Positions 27,285-35,936 of a stretch of DNA of 64,000 nt are shown here, piece after piece. The position numbers were made by a program, and so were the translations under genes. The DNA lies in the NCBI GenBank assembly GCA_964575605.1, contig CAZNRN010000008.1, positions 71,988-135,987 of the forward strand, in the 5' to 3' direction. The notes beneath the pieces were generated by a model, which made no database searches, was not told the origin of the DNA, and saw nothing but the letters and a program-made list of their open reading frames with translations. The stretch's first letter is position 1, and every line of letters starts with the position of its first letter. This stretch comes from JAPWJZ01 sp964575605 (GTDB lineage: Bacteria; Pseudomonadota; Alphaproteobacteria; Micavibrionales; UBA2020).

Positions 27285-30200
27285 AAACGCTCTGGCAGCA
27301 CATGGCGCCTTCCGCGGCCATCGCCATCCGCGACAATGGCCGCGAGATCAGCTATGCCGAAATGCTCGGCCGCGCCGCCGCGCTGGGTGAAAAGCTGAAG
27401 GCACAGGGCGTTACGTCCGAAACCCCGGTTGCGCTATCGCTGGAGAAATCGGCAGAATACATCATCGCGCTGCTGGCTGTCTGGCATGCGGGCGGGGCTT
27501 TTGTCCCGCTGCCGCCATCGCTGCCGGAGGAACGCCGCAAATTTATTATCGGCGACGCGGGCATCAGGCATTTCATTTCCCGTGAAGACGTAACGGCAGA
27601 GACAGCTTCTACCGCGCCTTTCGCTGCGCAAGCCGGTGCGCTTGCCTATATCATCTATACATCGGGCTCGACGGGCAGGCCCAAGGGCGTGATGGTCGAG
27701 CACCGCGGCTTGATGAACCTGTTTTCGGCGCAGGCGAAAGCTTTCGGCATGAAGGCCGGAAGCCGCTCGCTCTTCTGCCTCTCGGTCAATTTCGACGCTT
27801 CGGTGTCGGATATCGGCGTAGCGCTCTATGCCGGCGCGATGCTGGTGATTGATGGCAGCGACAGGCCCTTGCCGCAGGTGATGCGCACCCATGCCATCAC
27901 CCATATCGACATGCCGCCCGCGCTGCTGAAATCGATGCAGCCTGCCGATATGCCCGACAGCCTTGAAACCATCATTATCGGCGGCGAGGCCTGCCCGCCC
28001 GCGACGGTGCGCGACTTTGCCCGGAAATTCCGCGTCGTCAACGTCTATGGCCCGACCGAGGCGACCGTCTGCACCAGCCTGAATATCTGCGACGCCCAAA
28101 CCTGGGACAAGCCCCTGATCGGCAACCCGCTGCCCGATGTCGAGTATGCCGTTATCGACGGTGAGCTGCAAATAGGCGGCGGCATGCTGGCGCGCGGGTA
28201 TGTCAACCTGCCCGCGCTGACTGCCGAAAAATTCATTACACGCGGCGGAAAGCGATTTTACCGCACGGGCGACAGCGTGCGCGAAACGCCGCAGGGGCTT
28301 GAATTCCTCGGCCGCATCGACCGCCAGTTCAAGCTGCGCGGCCAGTTGGTGGAACCGGACGAGGTCGAGGCACAGCTGCGCAGCCATCCGCAGGTGATGA
28401 AAGCGGCCGTTATCAAACGCGGCGAACAGCTGGTCGCCTTCGTCGCGCTGTCCGATAAATCCGCCAAAGCGGGTTTGGCGGACTGGCTGGCGGCACGCTT
28501 GCCCGCCTATATGGTGCCGCAGCATTTCGAGGTCGTTTCGCGCCTGCCATTGACGGTCACCGACAAAATCGATTATGCCGCACTGGCAACCCTGCCGCTG
28601 CAGACCGATCGCGCGCGCATCGTTCCCCGTACCGAGACCGAAAAAAAGCTCTTCGCCATCTGGCAGGCCGTATTGAAACACGGCGATTTTGGCGTGACCG
28701 ACGCCTTTTACGCCGCGGGCGGGGATTCGCTGGGCATTATACGCATGGCGATGGAATCCGAGCGGCAAGGGCTGCCGCTGTCTCCAGAGTTTATCGCGCG
28801 GCACATGACTATCGAGGCACAGGCCGCACATATGGGGCAGAACGCCAGCGCACTTTCCGCCGCATGGCTGAAAGAAGACGTTGCTTTTTCGAAAGAAGAC
28901 ATTCAGTTGCTGGAAAAGGCTGCGCAGCGCCCCGCTACCCCTGCAAAACTTGAAAATATCCTGCTGACCGGCGCAACGGGTTTCCTCGGCTCGCGCGTAT
29001 TGTGTGAATTGCTGGCGCAGACGAAGGCCACCGTTTACTGCCTTGTGCGCGCACCCGATGCAGCCGGCGCGTTGCAGCGCATGATCGACGCGGCGGCGAA
29101 ATTCGCCGTGCCCGCGACAGACTGGTCGCGCGTAGTGCCCGTCACCGGCGACCTGACGCAGCCATGCGGCGGACTGGACGCCGCCGCATGGCAAAGCCTT
29201 GCCGATAATATTGACGCCATTTACCACTGCGCCGCCTGCGTCAATATGGTGCTGCCCTATGCCGATATGCGGGCGGCGAATACGGGCGCGGCGCTCGAAC
29301 TGCTGCGCCTTGCCGCTACGGGCAAACGCAAATCGCTGCATTACGCTTCGACCCTGTCGGTTTTCGTTGCGACGGACCAGAACACCGGCACATTGCTGGA
29401 AAGCGACCGCCTTGAAAACGTCACCACCGTTTACGGCGGCTATGCCCAGACGAAATTCGCAGCGGAATGGATGCTATTGCAGGCGCCGCATGAGGCCGTG
29501 CCTGTATCGCATTACAGGTTGGGATTGATTACCGGCGATACAGTAACGGGCGCGGCTTCGGCCACCGATTTCCTCGCGCTGTTCTTCAAGGGCGCGCGCG
29601 AGCTGGGCGCTATGCCGGAAGAGGCGTTGAAAACCCTCTCGGTCGATATCACGCCGCTCGATTACGCCGCAAAAGCGCTGGTTTCCCTCTCCCTGGGCGG
29701 CAGGCCCGATGTTTACCACATCGCAGGCAAGGGCGTGACGCTGGAGCAGCTGGTGAAGCCGCTGAACCTGCGCGCCCTGCCGAAAACCCGCTGGCTGGAG
29801 ATGATGCGCAACAAGCCGCTGGGCATGGAAGAAACCGCGGCCGCCCTGTCGCTCTGCCGCATCTTCGGCGACGCGGAATTTTCGCGCCACCGCACCATGG
29901 ACCTGTTTCAGGCGACCAGCGTTATCTTTGATACCCGCAATACAGATGCCGTCCTAGATTTCACCTGCCCGCCTGCGGATGAAAAACTGATTTCGCTTTA
30001 TGCCGCGCAATCGCTGAAAGGCGCGCCGCGCGTGAAAATCTGCCTTTTCGGGCCGGAGTCGACGGGCAAGTCGACGCTGGCGGAAAAGCTGGCGGGGCAT
30101 TACAAGGCGGCCTTCGTGCCCGAATACGCCAAGCAGCATATCGCGGCCAATGACGGCGATATCGGCTATGACGATATCCCGAAAATCGCGGCGGGACAGG

Positions 30201-30547
30201 CAAAGGCGGAATCGGCTGCGAAAACCGCACCGCTGCTGTTCTGTGATACCGACCTGATCACCACCACGATCTGGAGCGACTGGCTGTTCCGCGACTGCCC
30301 GCAGTGGGTGCGTGACGCGGCCGAGGCCTCGCGCTATGACCTTTATTTGCTGATGGATGTCGATACGCCCTGGGTGGCCGATATCCACCGCTACCTGCCC
30401 GAAGACCGCGCGAATTTTCTCGCCCGCTGCGAAGACGAATTGCGCGCCCGCGGACTGCGGTATATAAAGCTGTCGGGCAGCTGGGACGATAAATTCAAAA
30501 ACGCCTGCGCCGAAGTCGAGAAGGTCAGAGGAGAAAAACATGCTTGA
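27281..30547 (+). CDS. NRPS-like A-T-reductase protein fused to a NadR-type kinase domain
   Basis: There are four domains. Adenylation (1-430): IIYTSGSTGRPKGVMVEHRG, FDASVSD with the amino-group Asp, NVYGPTEATVCTS, YRTGDSVRE and the late Lys in TVTDKIDYAAL. Carrier (about 445-520): YAAGGDSLG, where the Ser is pantetheinylated. Thioester reductase (about 555-905): LTGATGFLGSRVL and catalytic YGGYAQTKFA, releasing an aldehyde or alcohol. Kinase (about 915-1088): FGPESTGKSTLAEKL, VPEYAKQHI and DTDLITTTIW, like the ribosylnicotinamide kinase half of NadR. There is no condensation domain, so a single amino acid is probably activated and reduced. A kinase at this position is not something I know from NRPS reductases. 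It overlaps the oxygenase by 4 bp and nadR by 8 bp. Confidence 0.85.
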   Translation: MKTLWQHMAPSAAIAIRDNGREISYAEMLGRAAALGEKLKAQGVTSETPVALSLEKSAEYIIALLAVWHAGGAFVPLPPSLPEERRKFIIGDAGIRHFISREDVTAETASTAPFAAQAGALAYIIYTSGSTGRPKGVMVEHRGLMNLFSAQAKAFGMKAGSRSLFCLSVNFDASVSDIGVALYAGAMLVIDGSDRPLPQVMRTHAITHIDMPPALLKSMQPADMPDSLETIIIGGEACPPATVRDFARKFRVVNVYGPTEATVCTSLNICDAQTWDKPLIGNPLPDVEYAVIDGELQIGGGMLARGYVNLPALTAEKFITRGGKRFYRTGDSVRETPQGLEFLGRIDRQFKLRGQLVEPDEVEAQLRSHPQVMKAAVIKRGEQLVAFVALSDKSAKAGLADWLAARLPAYMVPQHFEVVSRLPLTVTDKIDYAALATLPLQTDRARIVPRTETEKKLFAIWQAVLKHGDFGVTDAFYAAGGDSLGIIRMAMESERQGLPLSPEFIARHMTIEAQAAHMGQNASALSAAWLKEDVAFSKEDIQLLEKAAQRPATPAKLENILLTGATGFLGSRVLCELLAQTKATVYCLVRAPDAAGALQRMIDAAAKFAVPATDWSRVVPVTGDLTQPCGGLDAAAWQSLADNIDAIYHCAACVNMVLPYADMRAANTGAALELLRLAATGKRKSLHYASTLSVFVATDQNTGTLLESDRLENVTTVYGGYAQTKFAAEWMLLQAPHEAVPVSHYRLGLITGDTVTGAASATDFLALFFKGARELGAMPEEALKTLSVDITPLDYAAKALVSLSLGGRPDVYHIAGKGVTLEQLVKPLNLRALPKTRWLEMMRNKPLGMEETAAALSLCRIFGDAEFSRHRTMDLFQATSVIFDTRNTDAVLDFTCPPADEKLISLYAAQSLKGAPRVKICLFGPESTGKSTLAEKLAGHYKAAFVPEYAKQHIAANDGDIGYDDIPKIAAGQAKAESAAKTAPLLFCDTDLITTTIWSDWLFRDCPQWVRDAAEASRYDLYLLMDVDTPWVADIHRYLPEDRANFLARCEDELRARGLRYIKLSGSWDDKFKNACAEVEKVRGEKHA

Positions 30548-31646
30548 ACGCACCGCCGAAATCGTCGAGGGCATCGAAAGCGAATTCGTGGGGCACGGCC
30601 TCGCCTTCGGCAAGTTCATGCCGCCCACCAACGGGCATATCTACTTTCTCAACTTTGCCCGGAAATCATGCCGAAAGCTGACCATCCTCGTCTGCTCGCT
30701 GCCGACCGAACCCATCCCGGGTGAGCAGCGTTACAAATGGATCAAGGAGCTGTTCCCCGACTGCAACGTCGTGCACCATTACATCGACATCCCGCAGGAG
30801 CCCAAGGGCCCCGGCGACATCGCGTTTTTCGAGACATGGCGCGACAGTATCCACAAGCACTGCCCCGGCGAAACCTTCGACGCGCTTTTCGCGTCGGAAT
30901 CCTACGGCTATAACGTCGCGAAAATCATGGATATCAAATTCGTGCCCGTCGACGTCAAGCGCGACCTGGTGCAGATATCGGGCACCGCCATGCGTGACAA
31001 CCCCTTGCAGCATTGGGAACACCTGCACCCCGTCGTGCGCCCCTATTTCCTGAAGCGCATCGCCGTGGTCGGCCCTGAATCGACCGGCAAATCGATGCTG
31101 GCGAAAAACCTGGCCGCGCATTTCGGCACGGTGCATGTCGGCGAATACGCCCGCGCCATGCTGACCGATTACGCGGCGAACATCCCGGGCTTCGATGTGT
31201 CCAAACCAACGCTGCGCGATTTTTCGACCATTGCGCGCGGGCAGGTGGCGTCGGAGGAATCTTTATCCCGTCAAGCCAACCGTTTACTGGTCTGCGACAC
31301 CGAGCTTGCCACCACCGCCTATTGGGCGCGGCATTTCTTTGGGCAATGCCCGCACTGGATCGAAAAAGCGGCTGAGGCGCGGAAATACGACCTTTACATG
31401 CTGCTCGACCCCCGCGGCATCGAAAAACACTATGCCGATGACGCACTGCGCTTTATGCCGAAGCTGGAGGACCGTATTGCCATGTTCGACTGGTGGAAGG
31501 CGGAGCTGACCCGCCGCGGCCTGCCCTATGCCGTGATATCGGGCGATGACTGGCGCGCAAGGTTCCAGCAGGCCGTCGTCGCCGTCTACCAGAATATCCC
31601 CGGCATGATTTCGGCCGAAGGCGCAAGACTTGGCAGTGCCGCCTGA
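30540..31646 (+). CDS. nadR: NadR-like bifunctional NMN adenylyltransferase/ribosylnicotinamide kinase
   Basis: The N-terminal half has GLAFGKFMPPTNGHIYFL (HIGH-type nucleotidyltransferase) and QISGTAMRDNPL (the ISxTxxR motif). The C-terminal half has VVGPESTGKSMLAKNL (Walker A, near 177), EYARAML and CDTELATTAYW. It has 368 residues without the HTH repressor domain of enteric NadR, so it is enzymatic only. Its first codons lie within the NRPS gene, with GAGGAGA before the ATG. It may make NAD for the reductase, or adenylylate a cluster intermediate; the sequence cannot tell. Confidence 0.85.
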   Translation: MLERTAEIVEGIESEFVGHGLAFGKFMPPTNGHIYFLNFARKSCRKLTILVCSLPTEPIPGEQRYKWIKELFPDCNVVHHYIDIPQEPKGPGDIAFFETWRDSIHKHCPGETFDALFASESYGYNVAKIMDIKFVPVDVKRDLVQISGTAMRDNPLQHWEHLHPVVRPYFLKRIAVVGPESTGKSMLAKNLAAHFGTVHVGEYARAMLTDYAANIPGFDVSKPTLRDFSTIARGQVASEESLSRQANRLLVCDTELATTAYWARHFFGQCPHWIEKAAEARKYDLYMLLDPRGIEKHYADDALRFMPKLEDRIAMFDWWKAELTRRGLPYAVISGDDWRARFQQAVVAVYQNIPGMISAEGARLGSAA

Positions 31647-31675
31647 ACTGCTGTAAACTGGCGGTGGAGGTCCCC

Positions 31676-32164
31676 ATGCGCCAGCGCCGTTCTGCCGGAA
31701 AATTCTTTTTTCAGCGATTGCTGATTATCGGCCTTATCATCGTCTTTGGCGCGCCTGCCGCGCTGAAGGAAATGGCGACGCTGAACCCGCTCGACCCCAC
31801 GGGCCGCGTCGACAGCTATCGCGCCGCAGCCGCGCCGCGCCTGCCCGACAGCCGCCGCATCCATATCCTCTATGGCGACGACCACGGCGGCGGGCACCTG
31901 CATGGCGTGAACAGGCCCTGCAAATCCGAATTTCCCGCCGACTGGAGCGAAAAAGACATCGTGGCCTCCGTCAAGGCAATCGCCGCCAACGACAACCTCG
32001 GCTGGCAGCGGCAGAAAAACGGGAATGTGGTGGCAGACACAGTCGACCATGGCGTGAAAATCCGCGTCGTGCTGAACAGCGACCTGACCGAAATCGTCAC
32101 GGCCTATCCGCTGTCGACGCCGCGCAACGCCTGCCCGGCCGCCAACGACAACGAAAAAGATTAA
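31676..32164 (+). CDS. Membrane-anchored or secreted EndoU-type ribonuclease domain protein
   Basis: After an N-terminal hydrophobic segment (residues 10-28), the C-terminal 95 residues match bacterial EndoU toxin domains. They have IHILYGDDHGGGHLHG with both histidines, KSEFPADWSEKDIV, a W followed by GNVVADTVDHGVKIRVV, and a terminal IVTAYPL. EndoU domains cleave RNA and usually sit at the tip of contact-dependent or secreted toxins. Here the domain stands alone, 30 bp after nadR. Start ATG 31676 is preceded by GGAGG at 5 nt; the upstream GTG is less likely. No immunity-like gene is adjacent. Its stop overlaps that of kamA. Confidence 0.75.
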   Translation: MRQRRSAGKFFFQRLLIIGLIIVFGAPAALKEMATLNPLDPTGRVDSYRAAAAPRLPDSRRIHILYGDDHGGGHLHGVNRPCKSEFPADWSEKDIVASVKAIAANDNLGWQRQKNGNVVADTVDHGVKIRVVLNSDLTEIVTAYPLSTPRNACPAANDNEKD

Positions 32165-33171
32165 ACTTCGTCCTTATAGGGATGCGTCACGCCGTTGAAG
32201 TCGGTGACGTCGTAACCGTCTCCGTTTTCTGCGATGCGGGCGGCGCCTGCCGGCACCTTGCCGTGGCCGCCCGGGATATCCAGCATATAATGCGGCTGAG
32301 CGATGCCCGACAGCCTGCCAAGCAGCGAAGACACCAGCGCGCGCCCCTCTTTCAGCGTCACGCGGAAGTGCGAAGTACCCGGCGCCATATCGGGATGGTG
32401 CAGGTAATAGGGCTTTACCTTCATCGCCGTAAAGGCGCGGAACAGCTGTTCCAGCACGCCCGCGTCATTATTGACGCCCTTCAGCAACGTGGATTGAGAT
32501 AATAACGGTATGCCCGCCGCGATAAATTTCTGCGCCGCCGCCTTGACCGTGTCGGTCAGTTCGCGCGGATGGTTGGCGTGGAAGACGACATAGACGGCTT
32601 TATCGGACGCCAGCGCCGCGACCAGTTCATCGGTCACGCGCGAGGGGTCGGCCACCGGCACGCGCGTGTGGTAACGCACCACCTGCACATGCTGCATTTC
32701 GTTCAGCGCCACCATGATTTCCGACAGACGCCGCGGCGACAACACAAACGGGTCGCCGCCCGTGACAATCACTTCCCAGATGGTGGGCGTGTTGCGGATA
32801 TAGGCCAGCGCCTTCTGCAATTCCTCGCGGCCCAGCATCTCGCTGCCCGGTCCCACTTTTTCGCGGCGGAAACAGAAGCGGCAATAGACGGCGCAGACAT
32901 GCACGGGTTTCAGCAGCACGCGGTCCGGATAGCGGTGCACGATGCCTTTGACGGGCGAATGCGCGTCGTCGCCGATAGGGTCGGCCAGTTCGCCGGGCGT
33001 TGTTTTCAGCTCTTCGGCCGAGGGCAGGTATTGCTTCGCAATAGGGTCGGCGGGGTCAGTGGCGTCCACCAGCTCCATCACCTCGTCCGTCACGGCCACG
33101 GCATAGCGCTCCATCACCTCTGCGAGGGGATCGTCGGGGGAGAGCGTTTTTGCTTGAGGTTTTGTTGCCAT
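32161..33171 (-). CDS. Lysine 2,3-aminomutase family radical SAM protein (KamA/EpmB type)
   Basis: The radical SAM cluster motif CAVYCRFCF lies near residue 93. VTGGDP, the lysine-contacting HPDMAPGTSHFR and DIPGGHGKVP, with the PLP Lys, are all present. It has 336 residues, close to EpmB (about 340) and shorter than clostridial KamA (about 416). EpmB supplies (R)-beta-lysine for elongation factor P; KamA makes beta-lysine. No efp or epmA is in the window, so the choice is open. Confidence 0.88.
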   Translation of the reverse strand: MATKPQAKTLSPDDPLAEVMERYAVAVTDEVMELVDATDPADPIAKQYLPSAEELKTTPGELADPIGDDAHSPVKGIVHRYPDRVLLKPVHVCAVYCRFCFRREKVGPGSEMLGREELQKALAYIRNTPTIWEVIVTGGDPFVLSPRRLSEIMVALNEMQHVQVVRYHTRVPVADPSRVTDELVAALASDKAVYVVFHANHPRELTDTVKAAAQKFIAAGIPLLSQSTLLKGVNNDAGVLEQLFRAFTAMKVKPYYLHHPDMAPGTSHFRVTLKEGRALVSSLLGRLSGIAQPHYMLDIPGGHGKVPAGAARIAENGDGYDVTDFNGVTHPYKDEV

Positions 33172-33253
33172 GTCCCTGCTGCCAATGGCGTTATTATGTA
33201 GAGTATTCGGGCGGCAGGGTCAACCATCCCCAGCTATACCCCTGAATTTACGC

Positions 33254-33281
33254 TTGCAATCCATTATTTATGTAATATACT
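33254..33281 (+). promoter_or_regulatory. Sigma-70 promoter before the small-paralogue/GNAT genes
   Basis: TTGCAA (33254-33259), a 16-bp spacer and TATACT (33276-33281), followed after about 30 bp by the ATG of the 33312 gene with GGAGAG in front. Confidence 0.6.
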
Positions 33282-33311
33282 GCCCGCCACACATTCCATG
33301 GAGAGACCAGT

Positions 33312-33668
33312 ATGAAAGCAACCGAATTCGCCTATTACCTGCAGGGCTATTTTGAAATCGACGGCAACGACCGCGCGCTGACCAACGCGCAGGCGAAAAA
33401 GGTGCTGGAACGCGCCAAGCAGTCCAAGCCCGATGGCAATGCGCAGGCGCAGTCTTTCGCCGATTACACCGCGGGCGTCCTGTTCCCCGTCACGGTCGAG
33501 GACCAGTCGGACAAATTCCTCTCCACCGTCACGCGCGAGCTGAAAACGAAACTGAACGACCTCTTCATCCACGCGATCGACCCGAACGTGCCCGGCAACC
33601 AGGAACAGCTGCGCAACACGCACCGCCCCGACCGTCCGGGCGGCGGCCGCATTGAAGCAATGTGTTAA
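33312..33668 (+). CDS. Small protein with 'xxFAYYLQGYFEI' domain, function unknown
   Basis: This 118-residue soluble protein has the N-terminal motif EFAYYLQGYFEI, then a hydrophilic helix with NAQAKKVLERA and a Pro/Gly-rich tail. The next gene encodes a related protein with EFRVWLTGYFEL followed by NAQQALVIINHL, so the pair arose by duplication. I recall similar short domains in proteobacterial and phage proteins but cannot name a family. It is transcribed from the promoter at 33254 with its paralogue and a GNAT gene. Confidence 0.6.
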   Translation: MKATEFAYYLQGYFEIDGNDRALTNAQAKKVLERAKQSKPDGNAQAQSFADYTAGVLFPVTVEDQSDKFLSTVTRELKTKLNDLFIHAIDPNVPGNQEQLRNTHRPDRPGGGRIEAMC

Positions 33669-33675
33669 TACGGCG

Positions 33676-33912
33676 ATGACCAACGCCGAATTCCGCGTCT
33701 GGCTGACAGGCTATTTCGAACTGGCCGACGGCGACACCCCGCTGAACGCGCAGCAGGCGCTGGTGATCATCAACCACCTGAACCTGGCCGAAGCGGTCGA
33801 GGGCAAGCTGGACGCGCAGAACGACAATATCCGCAACACCCTGCGCAGCTTCATCCAGAATAATTCCGATGCCGCCGATGTCACCGCGCGCGTGCAGGGA
33901 TTGCTGACGTGA
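33676..33912 (+). CDS. Small paralogue of the preceding protein, function unknown
   Basis: It has 78 residues. EFRVWLTGYFEL and LNAQQALVIINHLNL align with the start of the upstream protein, but the middle and tail are shorter. The ATG lies 7 bp after the previous stop. Its TGA overlaps the GTG of the GNAT gene (GTGA), so the three genes form a unit. Confidence 0.58.
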   Translation: MTNAEFRVWLTGYFELADGDTPLNAQQALVIINHLNLAEAVEGKLDAQNDNIRNTLRSFIQNNSDAADVTARVQGLLT

Positions 33913-34466
33913 AAAACTGCCGCCTTGTCATCCCTGCTGTTGCCTATGTGGCCAGCTATGCCGAAGCCTTGAAGGAAGGCCATCGCTGTGGCGCCGACGC
34001 CGTGCATGACGACGCCGAGATCGCGGAAATCCTTGCCGACCCCGCCGCCTTTATCGCGGAACTGACCGGCCCCAAACCCGCCACCTTTATCGACGAACTG
34101 GGCGAGGAAGTGGAGCGCGTGCCCTCGACCACCGTCTGGCTGCTGGAAGGAGACACGTTTATCGGCGACGCCGGCATCCGCCACCGCCTCAACGACAAGC
34201 TTTTCAAATCGGGCGGAAATATCGGTTACGGCGTGCGGCCGTCGAAACAGGGCAAGGGTTACGCGACCGAAATGCTGCGCCAGTGCCTTGTCTGGTGCCG
34301 TGATAACCTCGGGCTGGAACGCGCGCTTCTCACGTGCCGCGTCGATAACGAGGCCTCAGCCCGCGTCATGGAAAAAAACGGCGGCGAGCTGATCGATATC
34401 ACCCCACACCCCTATGCCATTGGAATGATGCAGAAAAGATACTGGCTGCCCGTTCCGCCCAAATAA
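33909..34466 (+). CDS. GNAT-family N-acetyltransferase
   Basis: The acetyl-CoA loop appears as GVRPSKQGKGYATEML (the Q/RxxGxG/A motif), preceded by strand GGNIGY and followed by ALLTCRVDNEASARVMEKNGG, the typical RimJ/RimL-like C-terminal block. It has 185 residues and starts with GTG in a GTGA overlap. The target is unknown. It resembles the broad GNAT group of bacterial orphan acetyltransferases with an N-terminal acidic region. Confidence 0.82.
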   Translation: MKNCRLVIPAVAYVASYAEALKEGHRCGADAVHDDAEIAEILADPAAFIAELTGPKPATFIDELGEEVERVPSTTVWLLEGDTFIGDAGIRHRLNDKLFKSGGNIGYGVRPSKQGKGYATEMLRQCLVWCRDNLGLERALLTCRVDNEASARVMEKNGGELIDITPHPYAIGMMQKRYWLPVPPK

Positions 34467-34577
34467 CCCTGCTCCGTGATTTTTCTTTACATAATTCTAT
34501 ATATTTGATACACAATCTGCTCCAAATCCCTTATTCCGCCTATCGCGGCTGCAGGAACAAGTGTTAAGAAAGCGCGC

Positions 34578-35936
34578 ATGACGACGACCGCACCGAAGAA
34601 AAAGAAGAACACCAAAGAACAGGAAGCCCCGACCGTGGGCATCGTGTCGCTCGGCTGCCCCAAGGCGCTGGTCGATACGGAGCGGATTCTGACGCAGCTG
34701 AGATCCGAAGGTTACCAGCTCTCCCCCGATTACGCAGGCGCGGACATGGTGATCGTAAACACCTGCGGCTTCCTCGACAGCGCGAAGAAGGAATCGCTGG
34801 AGGCCATCGGCGAAGCGATGAGCGCCAACGGCAAGGTCATCGTGACGGGCTGCATGGGCGCCGAGCCCGAGCAGATTACCAAGGAATTTCCCAAGGTGCT
34901 GGCCGTGACCGGCCCGCAGCAGTACGAAGCCGTGGTCAGCGAAGTGCACAAGGTAGCACCCCCGCCGCACGACCCCTTCGTCGACCTCGTCCCGCCGCAG
35001 GGTATCAAGCTGACGCCCCGCCATTATGCGTATTTGAAGATTTCCGAGGGCTGCAACAACCGTTGCACCTTCTGCATTATCCCTAAGCTACGCGGCGACC
35101 TCGTCTCTCGCCCTGTTATTCAGGTGCTGGCGGAAGCCGAACGCCTTGTGAAGGCGGGCGTGAAGGAAATCCTTGTGATCTCGCAGGATACTTCCGCTTA
35201 CGGCATCGATACCAAATACCAGGCCTATCCGTATAAAAACCGTACGGTGCGCACGAAGTTCATCGACCTGTGCAAGGAACTGGGCGAGCTGGGCGTCTGG
35301 GTGCGTTTGCACTACGTCTATCCCTATCCGCATGTGGACGAGGTTTTCGGGTTGATGAACGAGGGCAAGGTCCTGCCCTATATCGACATCCCCTTCCAGC
35401 ATGCTTCGCCCGCGGTGCTGAAAAACATGCGCCGCCCCGCGCACCAGGAAAAAACGCTGGAGCGCATCAAAAGCTGGCGCAAGATGTGCCCCGACCTCAC
35501 CATCCGATCGACCTTCATCGTCGGCTTCCCCGGCGAAACGGACGCGGATTTCGAATTGCTGCTGCAGTTCATGAAAGAGGCGGAGCTGGAGCGCGTCGGC
35601 TGCTTCAAATACGAACCGGTGACGGGCGCCGATTCAAACAAGATCGAGCCCCACGTCGCGCCCGAAGTGATGGAAGAACGCTACCACCGCTTTATGACGC
35701 TGCAGCAGGAAATTTCGGCCAAGAAACTCGCCGCGAAAATCGGCCGCACCCTGCCCGTGCTGATCGACAGCGTCGGCCAGGAAGGTGCGCTCGGCCGTTC
35801 ATCCGCCGACGCCCCCGAGATTGACGGCAACGTGAAAATCATGAGCAAAAACCTGAAACTCGCCCCCGGCGACCTCGTCAACGTCAAAATCACCGAAGCC
35901 GACGAATACGACCTGACCGGCAAGCTGGCGGTTTAA
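34578..35936 (+). CDS. rimO: Ribosomal protein uS12 methylthiotransferase RimO
   Basis: RimO adds a methylthio group to the conserved Asp of S12. Three N-terminal Fe-S cysteines lie in SLGCPKALVD, NTCGFLDSA and VTGCMG. The radical SAM cluster is CNNRCTFC. FIVGFPGET follows, and a TRAM domain closes the protein (VLIDSVGQEG to the end). The 452 residues fit. DTER after GCPKALV separates it from MiaB. It ends in a 4-bp convergent overlap with an ankyrin gene. Confidence 0.95.
   Translation: MTTTAPKKKKNTKEQEAPTVGIVSLGCPKALVDTERILTQLRSEGYQLSPDYAGADMVIVNTCGFLDSAKKESLEAIGEAMSANGKVIVTGCMGAEPEQITKEFPKVLAVTGPQQYEAVVSEVHKVAPPPHDPFVDLVPPQGIKLTPRHYAYLKISEGCNNRCTFCIIPKLRGDLVSRPVIQVLAEAERLVKAGVKEILVISQDTSAYGIDTKYQAYPYKNRTVRTKFIDLCKELGELGVWVRLHYVYPYPHVDEVFGLMNEGKVLPYIDIPFQHASPAVLKNMRRPAHQEKTLERIKSWRKMCPDLTIRSTFIVGFPGETDADFELLLQFMKEAELERVGCFKYEPVTGADSNKIEPHVAPEVMEERYHRFMTLQQEISAKKLAAKIGRTLPVLIDSVGQEGALGRSSADAPEIDGNVKIMSKNLKLAPGDLVNVKITEADEYDLTGKLAV

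Noticed and set aside
27434..29341. Open frame of 635 codons antisense to the NRPS gene
   Set aside because: The plus strand has clear adenylation, carrier and reductase motifs in this stretch; the antisense frame has none.
31676..33171. Toxin-immunity pair made of EndoU and the neighbouring gene
   Set aside because: The neighbour is a radical SAM lysine aminomutase on the opposite strand with complete motifs, not an immunity protein.
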